Below, piece after piece: positions 35,079 to 44,135 of a stretch of 64,000 nucleotides of DNA (positions are counted from its first letter, which is position 1; each line of letters begins with the position of its first letter). The notes beneath the pieces are model-generated. The model was not told the origin of the DNA. It made no database searches and worked only from the letters and a program-made list of their open reading frames with translations. The stretch comes from Emcibacter sp. GTDB taxonomy: Bacteria > Pseudomonadota > Alphaproteobacteria > Sphingomonadales > Emcibacteraceae. The DNA is taken from the NCBI RefSeq assembly GCF_963675455.1, contig NZ_OY776217.1, positions 3,272,001 to 3,336,000 on the forward strand, in the 5' to 3' direction. Made by a program: the position numbers and the translations under genes.

Positions 35079-36545
35079 ATGGCGGAAAAGAAAAAAATCA
35101 AACCGGATCTAGAGGTATATTCAGCGCCGACCGCAACCAGTATGGCCGACGGTTACCTGGCGCAGATGATCAAACCGGACGACAACATCCTGGCTGAACG
35201 GGGAAACAACCCAAAACTCTATGAGCAGATCCTCCGCGACGACCAGGTCAGCGCCACAATCCAGCAACGATATTCCGCTGTTACCTCCTGCCCTTATGAA
35301 GTGGTGGCGGGGGGAGACTCCGCAGTCGACAAGGCGGCCGCTGAATTTGTCAAAGAGCAGCTGGAGAAAATAGGTTTTCCGCGCAAGGCCAAGAAGATGC
35401 TAACGGCCATTTTTTATGGTTATGCCGTAGCTGAAATCATCTGGGAAAAGAAAGACGGCCGGATCGGCATCCAGGACATCGCCGTACGCAAGCGCCACCG
35501 GTTCCGCTTTGACAAGGAGCAGAACCTTCGGTTGCTCACCAGGGCCAAACCCGAGGGCATCATCATGCCCGATCGGAAGTTCTGGACCTTTACAACCGGC
35601 GCAGACAATGACGATCAACCTTATGGCATGCCCCTGGCGCATTGGCTCTACTGGCCCTGCCTGTTCAAGCGCGAAGGCGTCAAGTTCTGGATGACCTTCC
35701 TGGATAAGTTCGGCAGTCCGAATGCGGTCGGTAAATATCCCACCAGCGCGACGCCTGAAGAGCGCCAGAAGCTGCTGGAGGCCGTGGTGGCCTTCCGCCA
35801 AGAGTTCGGTGTCGTGGTTCCGGAAGGCATGGAGATCGAACTGCTGGAAGCCACCAGGGGCGGCACCGTTAACTATGACACGCTTGTCGCCAGAATGGAT
35901 GCCGCAATTGCAAAGGTGGTTTTATCCCAGACCATGACCACCGACAATGGCTCCAGCCTGTCACAGTCAGAAGTTCATCAGGATGTCCGGGACGAAGTTG
36001 TCGAGGCGGATGGCGAGGAGTTGTGCGCCAGCTTCAATTCCGGCCCGGCCGTTTGGCTAACTGAATTCAACTTCTATGGCGCACAGCCACCACTGCTTCG
36101 GTTTATCACAGAGGATTCGGAGGATCTTAACCAGGTCGCCGATCGGGACAAGAAACTGTATGAAATGGGATACGAGCCGACCCCTGCCCGGATCCGCGAA
36201 GTCTATGGCGATGGGTACCAGAAACGCCAGACCGCGACCAACAGCAACCCGACTATGAATGATCCGGGAACGGACGGTCCGGAGTTCGCAGAGGGCGAGC
36301 CGGCCGCCGGGCGCACCCAGGACGATATCAGCGAATTCGTTGAGAAAAACCTGGACCAGTTGCAGGATCAGGTAGGCGCCACCCTTATCCAGGTAATTCA
36401 GTCTGTGGCCGAGAGGTCAACGGATTTCGACGACTTTGTTGAAAACCTGCTGATGGAAGCGCCGCAGATCGACCAGAGCGAACTTGCCGACCTGATCGCC
36501 AGGTCAACCTTTAATTCCCGTTTAAACGGCCAGTTGGAGAATTGA
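35079..36545 (+). CDS. Mu gp29-like portal protein (DUF935)
   Basis: 488 residues from MAEKKKIKPDLEVYSAPT. DUF935 features include ILRDDQVSATIQQRYSAV, the VAEIIWEKKDGRIGI segment and KFGSPNAVGKYP. The portal ring sits at the capsid vertex for DNA entry and exit. An alternative start six bases upstream exists. The acidic C-terminus overlaps no other gene. Confidence 0.94.
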   Translation: MAEKKKIKPDLEVYSAPTATSMADGYLAQMIKPDDNILAERGNNPKLYEQILRDDQVSATIQQRYSAVTSCPYEVVAGGDSAVDKAAAEFVKEQLEKIGFPRKAKKMLTAIFYGYAVAEIIWEKKDGRIGIQDIAVRKRHRFRFDKEQNLRLLTRAKPEGIIMPDRKFWTFTTGADNDDQPYGMPLAHWLYWPCLFKREGVKFWMTFLDKFGSPNAVGKYPTSATPEERQKLLEAVVAFRQEFGVVVPEGMEIELLEATRGGTVNYDTLVARMDAAIAKVVLSQTMTTDNGSSLSQSEVHQDVRDEVVEADGEELCASFNSGPAVWLTEFNFYGAQPPLLRFITEDSEDLNQVADRDKKLYEMGYEPTPARIREVYGDGYQKRQTATNSNPTMNDPGTDGPEFAEGEPAAGRTQDDISEFVEKNLDQLQDQVGATLIQVIQSVAERSTDFDDFVENLLMEAPQIDQSELADLIARSTFNSRLNGQLEN

Positions 36546-36546
36546 C

Positions 36547-37812
36547 GTGGCGGTCAGTTTCGAACCCTTGCCGCCGAAAGAGGCCATTGAGTTTTTCAAG
36601 AAAAAGGGCCTGAAAGAAACTTTCGCTTGGCAGGATATCTGGGAAGAGGAACATGCCCGCGCCTTCACTGTGGCAAAAAGTACCGGCCATAACATCCTGG
36701 GCGATGTCTTTACAGCCATGAAATCCGCCCAGGAGGAAGGCAAGACCTTTGACATGTTCCGCAAGGAGCTGGAGCCGACCCTGATTAAAAAGGGGTGGTG
36801 GGGCCGCAAGCGCATGGTGGATCCTGCAGACGGCCAAAGCAAAGTGGTGCAGCTCGGATCCCGCCGCCGCCTCAAGACCATTTACGACACGAACCTGCGC
36901 AGCTCCAGAGCAGTCGGGCAATGGGAGCGGATCGAACGCAACAAAGAGCGACGGCCGTATCTTTCCTATCGAACCGTCAAGGGTGGACACTACCGCCCGG
37001 AACATCGGCAATGGCATGGGGTCACTTTGCCCATCGATGATCCCTGGTGGAATACGCACTATCCCCAGAACGGCTGGGGATGCCGTTGCTATCCCGTACA
37101 AATGTCACAGCGCGACATGGACCGGCTCGGCATCAAGGTCTCCAAGCGACCTGTCACCAAGACCAGGCCCTGGACGAACAGGCGCACAGGACAGACCATC
37201 GCTGTTCCAGAGGGGATTGATCCTGGATTCGCCTATCACCCTGGCAAGGAGTATATGCGGCCTCTTACTCCGGCCCCGACCGATGTCAGGGTCTCCAAAA
37301 GCGGGAAGCCTTTATGGGGCAAACCGGCTCGACACATGCCGCCATTTGAAGCCCGCCAGGTGGGCACAGACCGGCTGTTGCCGCTCGGCCTGCAGGAAGA
37401 GGAATATTTCAAACGGTTTGTGTCGGAATTCAACCTGCCTGTTGAGGGCGGTTTCTTCACCGATGTCGCTGGAACACATATCCCCATCAACGAGCTATTG
37501 TTCCGGGACCAGAGAGGCAGATGGAAAATCAAGAAACGCGACCGGGAGAAGTTTCTGCCACTGCTTGCCGACACCATCAAGGATCCGGACGAGATCTGGG
37601 AGGAATATTATTTCTATGAATCCCGGCAGGGGTATGTCCTGAACAGAAAATATCTGACCAGGTTCGAGATTATCGAAGACGGTCATGTGCAGGACGGGTT
37701 TGTCTTGTTTGAGCTGAATGATGACGGCTGGTATGGTCTGACAGCTTTCGCACCGGATAGTCTTCGCTACATCCAAAATGAACGGCGCGGGATACTGGTT
37801 TACAAAAAGTAA
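36547..37812 (+). CDS. Mu gp30/gpF head morphogenesis protein with probable PBECR2 nuclease tail
   Basis: 421 residues from a GTG start. The MuF/SPP1 gp7-like part (to about residue 250) ends with the conserved NGWGCRCYPVQM cysteine motif. Residues about 285-421 form a separate domain resembling PBECR2 (barnase/EndoU/ColicinE5/RelE-like nuclease fold): IPINELLFRDQRGRWKIKKRDR, IWEEYYF, RKYLTRF and a final YGLTAFAP. MuF-linked toxins may be injected with phage DNA to act on the host or on rivals. The nuclease activity is inferred. Confidence 0.85.
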   Translation: MAVSFEPLPPKEAIEFFKKKGLKETFAWQDIWEEEHARAFTVAKSTGHNILGDVFTAMKSAQEEGKTFDMFRKELEPTLIKKGWWGRKRMVDPADGQSKVVQLGSRRRLKTIYDTNLRSSRAVGQWERIERNKERRPYLSYRTVKGGHYRPEHRQWHGVTLPIDDPWWNTHYPQNGWGCRCYPVQMSQRDMDRLGIKVSKRPVTKTRPWTNRRTGQTIAVPEGIDPGFAYHPGKEYMRPLTPAPTDVRVSKSGKPLWGKPARHMPPFEARQVGTDRLLPLGLQEEEYFKRFVSEFNLPVEGGFFTDVAGTHIPINELLFRDQRGRWKIKKRDREKFLPLLADTIKDPDEIWEEYYFYESRQGYVLNRKYLTRFEIIEDGHVQDGFVLFELNDDGWYGLTAFAPDSLRYIQNERRGILVYKK

Positions 37813-37952
37813 AGGCGGACACGTGTGACCGTCCCGCCTGGCGGCTCAACCTACTAGGGCCATCACAACCGCAGTTGAGCAAAGCAATTATATCTGAAAC
37901 AGGTTAAGAAATCAATATTAAGGCACTCTACATTCAATTGTGGAAAAGACCT

Positions 37953-38606
37953 TCAACCAAATGTGAAATCAATTCCCGACTCTTCAATTGTTATCTTTAG
38001 ATTTGTAATAGCAGTAAGCTCCTGCGCAAGAGCCTCTATGTGACTTTCTACGAAATTTATCCTTGCAGTTATTCTGGTAAGACTAGCTGAATTTTCACTC
38101 AACTTTAGAGTTAATGTATTTTTGGAATTAGATACTAAATGTACGCTCCGTAACGTTCTTTCTAGTACTCTTCGATTTTCTTCGTAGCTTTCTTTTTCAA
38201 TCTTAAGTTTTCCCAAAGTGTCTTGATAATATTGAAGGAGTTGGCTGTATGCTGCAACCTTTGTCTGCTTTCTCATTTCCTTTTGAGTATCCTGCATTTC
38301 CTTCTTTTGTCCACGATATATTAAAAACACAAGAATTAGTGCAGCAAACGAGACAATTGGATTTAACGTACCTCCAATATAGTCTCCAAAAGTTCCCCAT
38401 AAAACCGGATCACCTGACAACGTGGAATTTTCAAATTTATGGTAGTAAATTCCTATGGCAATAACTGAAGGTATTAAAACGACAAGAAAAATAAGAACAG
38501 TAAAACTATTTGTATCTTTATCCTCCTGCCGTTCTCGGACGTTGGCTTCTTTACTGCCCTTATCCAATGAAGAATGACGTATATCGCTATTCTGATTATT
38601 TGGCAT
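37953..38606 (-). CDS. membrane protein resembling putative abortive-infection AbiC-type proteins
   Basis: 217 residues on the opposite strand to the head operon, AT-rich. Two membrane segments (FTVLIFLVVLIPSVIAIGIYY and one following WGTFGDYIGGTLNPIVSF) precede a long coiled coil. The WGxFGDYIGGTLNPIxSF signature is typical of the putAbiC-type family. Orientation and composition mark it as a cargo gene. It may exclude competing phages; alternatively it could act on the MuF toxin next door. Both are inference. Confidence 0.75.
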   Translation of the reverse strand: MPNNQNSDIRHSSLDKGSKEANVRERQEDKDTNSFTVLIFLVVLIPSVIAIGIYYHKFENSTLSGDPVLWGTFGDYIGGTLNPIVSFAALILVFLIYRGQKKEMQDTQKEMRKQTKVAAYSQLLQYYQDTLGKLKIEKESYEENRRVLERTLRSVHLVSNSKNTLTLKLSENSASLTRITARINFVESHIEALAQELTAITNLKITIEESGIDFTFG

Positions 38607-38931
38607 AATCGCCCCCTACTTGAAGTTGATGACATCGATAATATACGCCTAAAAGTGCGATCGCACCAGAAAGACCCACAGAGCGGCGGAGAGGCCATTT
38701 TGGCACCCTGTGTTGCTGGTGAGGTCTCTTACCCGTTTAAAACCCCATTTAAAAACCCGGCAAAGGCCATTCCGAAATTATTCCGGGCGCGATATTGCCG
38801 GTTCCGGAAATTTCCGTTAGGTTGAGTCAAAATTCAGAAATCATTTCTATGCAGGCCCGGACACCTTTCCGGGCTTTTTTCTTTTCCGCCATCTCATAGC
38901 TTTGTGAAACTCAAATACGGAGCAGCAAAGC
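38607..38931. other. non-coding junction between the AbiC-like cargo gene and the protease gene
   Basis: No convincing gene. It must contain the cargo gene's leftward promoter and a rightward promoter or read-through control for the protease operon. A terminator is at 38855-38881. Confidence 0.5.
38855..38881 (+). terminator. rho-independent terminator before the protease gene
   Basis: GCCCGGA / TCCGGGC stem with a six-base loop followed by a T tract. Confidence 0.9.
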
Positions 38932-40068
38932 GTGACAACGGAAATCAAGATATTCAGGTCTGGCACCCATACGGACAGCAAAGGCAAGTCTGTCACTATT
39001 ACCCCTGACCAGCTTCAGAAAATGGCTGATGCCTATGATCCTGAGTTTCATGAAGCCCCGCTTGTAATCGGCCACCCCAAGCATAACGATCCCGCCTGGG
39101 GATGGGTAAAGGCTCTCCGTGTCGATGGTGACACCCTCATAGCGGAGACGAACAATGTAAACCCTGATTTTTCGGAGATGGTAAACGCTGGCGCTTTCAA
39201 GAAAGTGAGCGCCAGCCTCTATCCCCCAGGAACAAAGAATAACCCGGCCGAGGACATCTACGCCCTGCGGCATGTCGGTTTCCTGGGCGCACAACCTCCG
39301 GCCATCAAGGGTCTGGGATCCGTTTCTTTCGCAGAGGAAGACGAATTTCTGGAATTCGCAGACTGGGATACGGCAAGCGCCCTTTCCTCACTCGCCAGCA
39401 TGATGAAAGGTCTGCGCGACCTGGTCATTGACAAGTTTGGCCTGGAAGCCGCCGACAAGGTTCTCCCCAATTTTCAACTTGATCACGCCCAAAGCTCGGC
39501 CGAGGCCGCGCTGACCGGTGCTGATCTACCCACCGAACCGGCATTCTCGGAAGGTGATGCCGAAACTGAAACCAACGAGGAAGATATGGACCCCGAAAAA
39601 GAAAAAGAGGAGTTGGACGCAAAAGCCAAGGCCCTCAAGGAAGAACAGGCCGCGCTGGAAGCGGAGCGCCAGGAGTTTGCCGAACAACAGGCAACGGCTC
39701 GCCGCGAGAAAAATGTGACCTTTGTTGACGGCCTGATTGCCGACAACAAGCTGCTGCCCGCCCACAAAGACGGGCTGGTGGAATTCATGGACCACCTGGA
39801 TCACGACCAGATCGTCGAGTTCGGCGAAGGCGATGACGACAAAATGTCGCCCCTGCAGTTCTTCAAGGACTTCCTGGGCAACGCCAAGTCCGCCGTGAAC
39901 TTCTCCGAAGTCAGCGGCGAGGAAGATCATCCCGGCCTGGACCAGGCAAACGCCAAGGAAGTCGCCGCCCGCGCCGTCCAGTTCCAGGAGGAACAGTCCA
40001 AAAACGGCATCACCATCACAATCGCAGAGGCTGTGCGCCACGTGAAGAAAGGAACCACCAATGCCTAA
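38932..40068 (+). CDS. Mu I-type prohead protease with C-terminal scaffold region
   Basis: 378 residues from GTG 38932 (MTTEIKIFRSGTHTDSKG). The N-terminal part, with APLVIGHPKHNDPAWGWVKAL, is the conserved protease segment of Mu gp32-like proteins. Residues about 200-250 are a highly charged coiled coil, and the C-terminal part probably serves as internal scaffold (as Mu Z is produced within I). An internal Met at a position such as 39585 could start a separate scaffold, but I see no decisive ribosome site. Confidence 0.88.
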   Translation: MTTEIKIFRSGTHTDSKGKSVTITPDQLQKMADAYDPEFHEAPLVIGHPKHNDPAWGWVKALRVDGDTLIAETNNVNPDFSEMVNAGAFKKVSASLYPPGTKNNPAEDIYALRHVGFLGAQPPAIKGLGSVSFAEEDEFLEFADWDTASALSSLASMMKGLRDLVIDKFGLEAADKVLPNFQLDHAQSSAEAALTGADLPTEPAFSEGDAETETNEEDMDPEKEKEELDAKAKALKEEQAALEAERQEFAEQQATARREKNVTFVDGLIADNKLLPAHKDGLVEFMDHLDHDQIVEFGEGDDDKMSPLQFFKDFLGNAKSAVNFSEVSGEEDHPGLDQANAKEVAARAVQFQEEQSKNGITITIAEAVRHVKKGTTNA

Positions 40069-40423
40069 TCCACAGCTCGTCAAGTCATATGACGCCGAAG
40101 GCGCAATCGCCGCTTACCGGTTCGCCAAGACCGGCTCCGCCGAGGGGACCGTTGTCCAGGCAACTGCCGCTGCCGCCACCATCAAGGGGATCACACAGCT
40201 GGTGACCGCGAAGGCAGCCGGTGATCGTGTTGACCTGGTGATGGCCGGTATTGCCGAGATCGAATATGGCGCTGCCGTGTCAGACGGCGATCCGTTGACC
40301 AGTGACGCTGACGGTAAAGCCGTTCCGGCCACAACCGGACAGCCGGTATTTGCCAAGGCGCTGGTTGATGGTGTCGCAGGCGACATTGTCGATACGTTCA
40401 TCGCTCCCTCAACCCTGCCGTAA
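40061..40423 (+). CDS. capsid decoration protein (DUF2190-like)
   Basis: 120 residues, Ala/Gly-rich and beta-rich, with AAATIKGITQLVTAKAAGDRVDLVMAG and GAAVSDGDPLTSDADGKAV, typical of DUF2190-like capsid cement proteins. It lies between protease and major capsid genes, where such proteins are expected. Overlaps the protease gene by eight bases. Confidence 0.82.
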   Translation: MPNPQLVKSYDAEGAIAAYRFAKTGSAEGTVVQATAAAATIKGITQLVTAKAAGDRVDLVMAGIAEIEYGAAVSDGDPLTSDADGKAVPATTGQPVFAKALVDGVAGDIVDTFIAPSTLP

Positions 40424-40448
40424 GGCCCAGAAATCTTAAGGACGTAAA

Positions 40449-41378
40449 ATGCCCGATAACAATCTACCGTTTCCCATTGATCCGGATCTTACGGCAATCA
40501 CAGTTGCCTACCGGAACAAGGTCTATATTGCGGACCAGGTGCTGCCCCGTGTAGAGGTGGGAACCAAAGTCTACAAGTACAGCGAATATCCTCTCAAGGA
40601 TGGATTCCAGACGCCCGACACCAAGGTCGGCCGCAAGGGCAAACCCAATGAGGTCGAGCTGGGCAGCGAGGAAAAAGAAAGTCAGACCAAGGATTATGGT
40701 CTTGACTACCCGATCCCGCAGCATGACATCGACCAGGCGCTCAAATCCGGCCGCAAGGATCCGCGAGACCGCGCTGTCATGTCCTTAAGCGATTATATCG
40801 CCCTGGACCGCGAGATGCGCGTTGCCGCTGCTGTGCAGAATGCTGCCAACTATGACTACTCAGAGGCCTTGGTTGGCACCGATAAATTCAGCGACGCAGC
40901 TTCCAAGGCCCTGGACACCCTCCTCTACGCTCTGGATCAACCCCTTCTCCGGCCAAACCAAGTGACCATGAGCCAGGAAGTGTGGACGGTCGTTCGGACC
41001 CATTCGCAGATCGTCAAAGCGATCCATGGCAACTCCGGCGACGAAGGTGTGGCTACTCACGAGCAGCTGGCCAGACTCCTCGAAGTGGATCGGGTACTTG
41101 TTGGCCCGAGCCGCAAGGATACCGCCCGCAAAGGCCAGGCTGTGAACCTTGCCCGCATCTGGGGTCCGGCAATTTCCCTGACCTACATCGATCCCCTGGC
41201 TGATTCAGATGGCGGGTTGACCTTCGGGTTTACTGCCGAGTACGGCTCACGCCAGTCTGGTTCTGAACAGGACAAGAGCATCGGCATGTGGGGTGGTCAG
41301 CGGGTTCGTGTCGGCGAAAGCCTTGATGAAAAAATCATCGCCCCGGCTGTCGGCTACCTGATCACCGACGTGTTGTAA
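40449..41378 (+). CDS. major capsid protein
   Basis: 309 residues. The N-terminal ADQVLPRVEVGTKVYKYSEY and the C-terminal WGGQRVRVGESLDEKIIAP are characteristic of the capsid proteins of Mu-like Alphaproteobacterial prophages. HK97-fold is assumed by analogy. A good AAGGACG site precedes the ATG. Confidence 0.88.
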   Translation: MPDNNLPFPIDPDLTAITVAYRNKVYIADQVLPRVEVGTKVYKYSEYPLKDGFQTPDTKVGRKGKPNEVELGSEEKESQTKDYGLDYPIPQHDIDQALKSGRKDPRDRAVMSLSDYIALDREMRVAAAVQNAANYDYSEALVGTDKFSDAASKALDTLLYALDQPLLRPNQVTMSQEVWTVVRTHSQIVKAIHGNSGDEGVATHEQLARLLEVDRVLVGPSRKDTARKGQAVNLARIWGPAISLTYIDPLADSDGGLTFGFTAEYGSRQSGSEQDKSIGMWGGQRVRVGESLDEKIIAPAVGYLITDVL

Positions 41379-41388
41379 GGAGGGACCA

Positions 41389-41814
41389 ATGGCTAAAACC
41401 ATCAAAAAACCAAGCGCTGCATTGGTCACCTTCGCTCTCCTGGGCAACGTTCGTTGCTACGGCGAACTGCATGAAGCGCCCGGCACGATCAAGCTCACCG
41501 AGCTGCAGGCCGAACCGCTTCTGCGAAGCGGCCGCATCTCCACCGATCTGTCCCTGGTACAGGCCGAGGAACCAGAAACCAAGGAGACCGGTTCCGAAGG
41601 TTCTGTCTCCGAGGATGCGGGTGCTAATGCCGACCAGGCGAAGGTCCAGGAATTCCTTGCCAAGGTGAAAGCCGAAGGCGGGGACGTTCCCACCGTCAAG
41701 GCGATCAAGGAAGCCACCGGCATCCAGTTTAAAGGCGCGGACCGGGACGCCATCTGGGCGGATCTGCCTGAGCCGGACGCCGACAACACAGAAACAGGGG
41801 ACGGCGGCGAATAG
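41389..41814 (+). CDS. hypothetical head-region protein
   Basis: 141 residues. The N-terminal 50 residues are compact (VRCYGELHEAPGTIKLTELQAEPLLRSG); the C-terminal half is acidic with a small helical domain. Preceded by AAGGAGGG. Similar short acidic proteins follow the capsid gene in related prophages. No function assigned. Confidence 0.7.
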   Translation: MAKTIKKPSAALVTFALLGNVRCYGELHEAPGTIKLTELQAEPLLRSGRISTDLSLVQAEEPETKETGSEGSVSEDAGANADQAKVQEFLAKVKAEGGDVPTVKAIKEATGIQFKGADRDAIWADLPEPDADNTETGDGGE

Positions 41815-41843
41815 CCGTCCCTCACAAAATACCTAGAGGGCCA

Positions 41844-41975
41844 ATGGCCCGCGATGAGTGCCCCCGGCCGGATCCTGGTTATTCGGTCGGGGGATGCCGA
41901 GAAACTAAAGGAGCACCCCCGATGCCCTCCACCCGCGCCCAGCAGCGCCAGACCATTAAACGCCAGGTGAACTAA
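41844..41975 (+). CDS. possible 43-residue head-region protein
   Basis: Short frame MARDECPRPDPGYSVGG to the stop at 41973, with AGAGGG upstream. It fills the gap between two genes and could alternatively be a 17-residue peptide from the ATG at 41922, which has AAAGGAG. Evidence is limited to fit and ribosome sites. Confidence 0.4.
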   Translation: MARDECPRPDPGYSVGGCRETKGAPPMPSTRAQQRQTIKRQVN

Positions 41976-41977
41976 CC

Positions 41978-44134
41978 ATGGCCGTGGTCGGATATCAGCA
42001 ATTACAGAACAACAGCTCTGTCGGCTCCGCGCTGACGGACTTCAAAGCTGTGATTACTGATGCTTGCCTGGATGCGTCCACCAAAACAGATTTTTTTACG
42101 GCCGCTGCCGCTGACGGCTCGAATGTGCGCGTTGCCTCGGATATCGACGGCACGACAATTTATCCCTTTCACCAGATGTTCTGGGACCAGGCCGGGGAAA
42201 AGTTCGCCCTGCGCGTGGCGCTACCCGCCGTAACCACTGGCCAGAACGATATTTATCTGATCATTGACGACAGTTTGAGTGCGCTGCCGGCAGACGGAGA
42301 TCCGGACGGCAAATATGCCTGTCATGCCGGTTTTATCTGCTGGTCTGATGACGGCACCGAGGATCTGACCGGCAATCATACCATGACCGAGGTCGGAAGC
42401 CCGGCCCGCACCACCGATGTTTTCGGCAACCCGACCGGCGCGATCGACTTTGACGGCACAAACGATGTCATCAAATTTGACAGCCCAACCGTCTTTGCCA
42501 ACCCGACCGGCACCGTCCAGGCCTGGACCAAACGCGCCAGCGGCAGTCCGGATCGTCGTCTGTGTCTATTGCACCGGGCCGATACCGACGACAGCGTCAT
42601 GTTGATCCAGAACACCAATTATCCCAGTTTGACCGGTTCACAAGACAGCTGGTCCTTTGTTGTAGATCGCGGCATCACGGGTCTCAGTATTGAGGTCATC
42701 GAAGAAACCACACTTAATACTTTCGAGCTGGTTTCTCTTACCTTTGATTTTAATCAGAATGCGGACGGCAATATTGCTGATCCGTCTGACGGTGACCTTT
42801 TTGTGAACGGCGTCAATTATGCCCCAGGTAGCAGCGCGGTCGGCACCCACGGCATAGGGACCGATACCGGCGCGGACATGATCCTTTGGGGATCCAGGAG
42901 CGGATCTTCATTTTTCCCCGGCGTCAGCCATGGATTCCGTTATACGGACACTATCCTTTCCGCCGATTATCTGGCGGCCCAGGCCGCCAACGAAAACAAT
43001 CCCGGCACTTTTTGGGTCGGCCAGGGCTATGTGATCAACAGCAGCATACCGGTCGCCAAAAGTTCCACCTGCCCGGCAGAGAACCTCGCCGAACTTGCCG
43101 AAAGTAATTTGGCCCCGCTGGGTAATATCTCCCTTCTGGAGCAAGCCTACCAGGTCCCGGCCACTCAAGTGGTAATGCTGGCCTGGGAACAGTTGGTGCC
43201 GGTGGCGCTGGCCTTGAACCTGCAGAAGCCGGGGACGGTTCCCCTGGAATCCCTTGGGCTAATTTCCCAGCAGTTCCCGGCCGCCATTGAGAACCTGGCC
43301 AATGTCGCAAGGGAAGGGATAAGCCCCGTCGATTACCTCGCCAATCTGCGGTCATTCGGCACAGTTCCGCTGGATCATCAAGCACTTGTCAATCTGGAAA
43401 CTATTTTCCCGATCGAGCAGCTCCTGGACGTTGTGCTGGCCAAAACGGTTTATCCGGAGCATCTCCTCTCCGTGCGTCTGTCCACAACCGTACCCGTTAT
43501 CTGGGAAGGCGCACTGGTGGTGGAACAGGCCCTGAATGTGCCCTTGTCCTGGTTGGCCACTATCGACCAGGCGCCGACCATGCCGGTCGATACAACCGCC
43601 CCGGTTTCCGCCGAGGGTGCCGTCCCGGCCGAGCATCTTGCGAACCTGCAGCACAGCGCCGGAGTGCCCCTGGAGCAGCTGGTCCGGCTGGCAGAAAGCA
43701 ACACACTCCTGGCCGAAACCCTTGTTACTCTGGAGCAGCTCTCGGAAGTCACCTTTGAGCGGATCGCCGAAATCGGTGTGGAGGAATTTATGCCGCTGGA
43801 CTGGGGCGGTGCCATGGCGCTGCAGCTTTCAAGCCAGGTTCCCATCGAGTGGCTGGGCGGCATCAGCCAGGCGGCCCCCATCATGGTGGAGAGCGTCACC
43901 TTGCTGGTGGTGGAGAAGGATATCACCACGGAGCAACTGACCGCACTGGCGACCTCCAGGAGCATCCAGACCGAGATGATTGCCATTGTCGATCGGGACG
44001 CCGTCCTGCCCATCACCTGGGACGGCCGCAAGGGTTTTATCGCAGGCATCAAGAATGTTTTCAAAAAAGACAACAGAGGCGCTTACTTCCGTCTGCGCGG
44101 CGGCCGTGGCGTGATTTTCAACAGGAGAAATTGA
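41978..44134 (+). CDS. large virion protein: LamG/DUF2341-like N-terminus plus about twenty 14-residue repeats
   Basis: 718 residues. Residues 1-350 resemble a DUF2341 module and a concanavalin-like (LamG) module, with the GAIDFDGTNDVIKF strand. From about residue 357 to 690 the protein consists of degenerate 14-residue units of the form VPxExLxxLxxxxx, for example VPAEHLANLQHSAG, VPLEQLVRLAESNT and VPLSWLATIDQAPT. A short basic C-terminus (RGGRGVIFNRRN) follows. Its position after the capsid genes suggests an exposed capsid or neck protein, perhaps binding glycans. I do not know a characterised homologue of the repeat region. Confidence 0.8.
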   Translation: MAVVGYQQLQNNSSVGSALTDFKAVITDACLDASTKTDFFTAAAADGSNVRVASDIDGTTIYPFHQMFWDQAGEKFALRVALPAVTTGQNDIYLIIDDSLSALPADGDPDGKYACHAGFICWSDDGTEDLTGNHTMTEVGSPARTTDVFGNPTGAIDFDGTNDVIKFDSPTVFANPTGTVQAWTKRASGSPDRRLCLLHRADTDDSVMLIQNTNYPSLTGSQDSWSFVVDRGITGLSIEVIEETTLNTFELVSLTFDFNQNADGNIADPSDGDLFVNGVNYAPGSSAVGTHGIGTDTGADMILWGSRSGSSFFPGVSHGFRYTDTILSADYLAAQAANENNPGTFWVGQGYVINSSIPVAKSSTCPAENLAELAESNLAPLGNISLLEQAYQVPATQVVMLAWEQLVPVALALNLQKPGTVPLESLGLISQQFPAAIENLANVAREGISPVDYLANLRSFGTVPLDHQALVNLETIFPIEQLLDVVLAKTVYPEHLLSVRLSTTVPVIWEGALVVEQALNVPLSWLATIDQAPTMPVDTTAPVSAEGAVPAEHLANLQHSAGVPLEQLVRLAESNTLLAETLVTLEQLSEVTFERIAEIGVEEFMPLDWGGAMALQLSSQVPIEWLGGISQAAPIMVESVTLLVVEKDITTEQLTALATSRSIQTEMIAIVDRDAVLPITWDGRKGFIAGIKNVFKKDNRGAYFRLRGGRGVIFNRRN

Positions 44135-44135
44135 A

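Noticed and set aside
38574..38825. 83-codon forward frame before the protease operon
   Set aside because: It starts inside the AbiC-like gene on the other strand and has no ribosome site; kept as non-coding.
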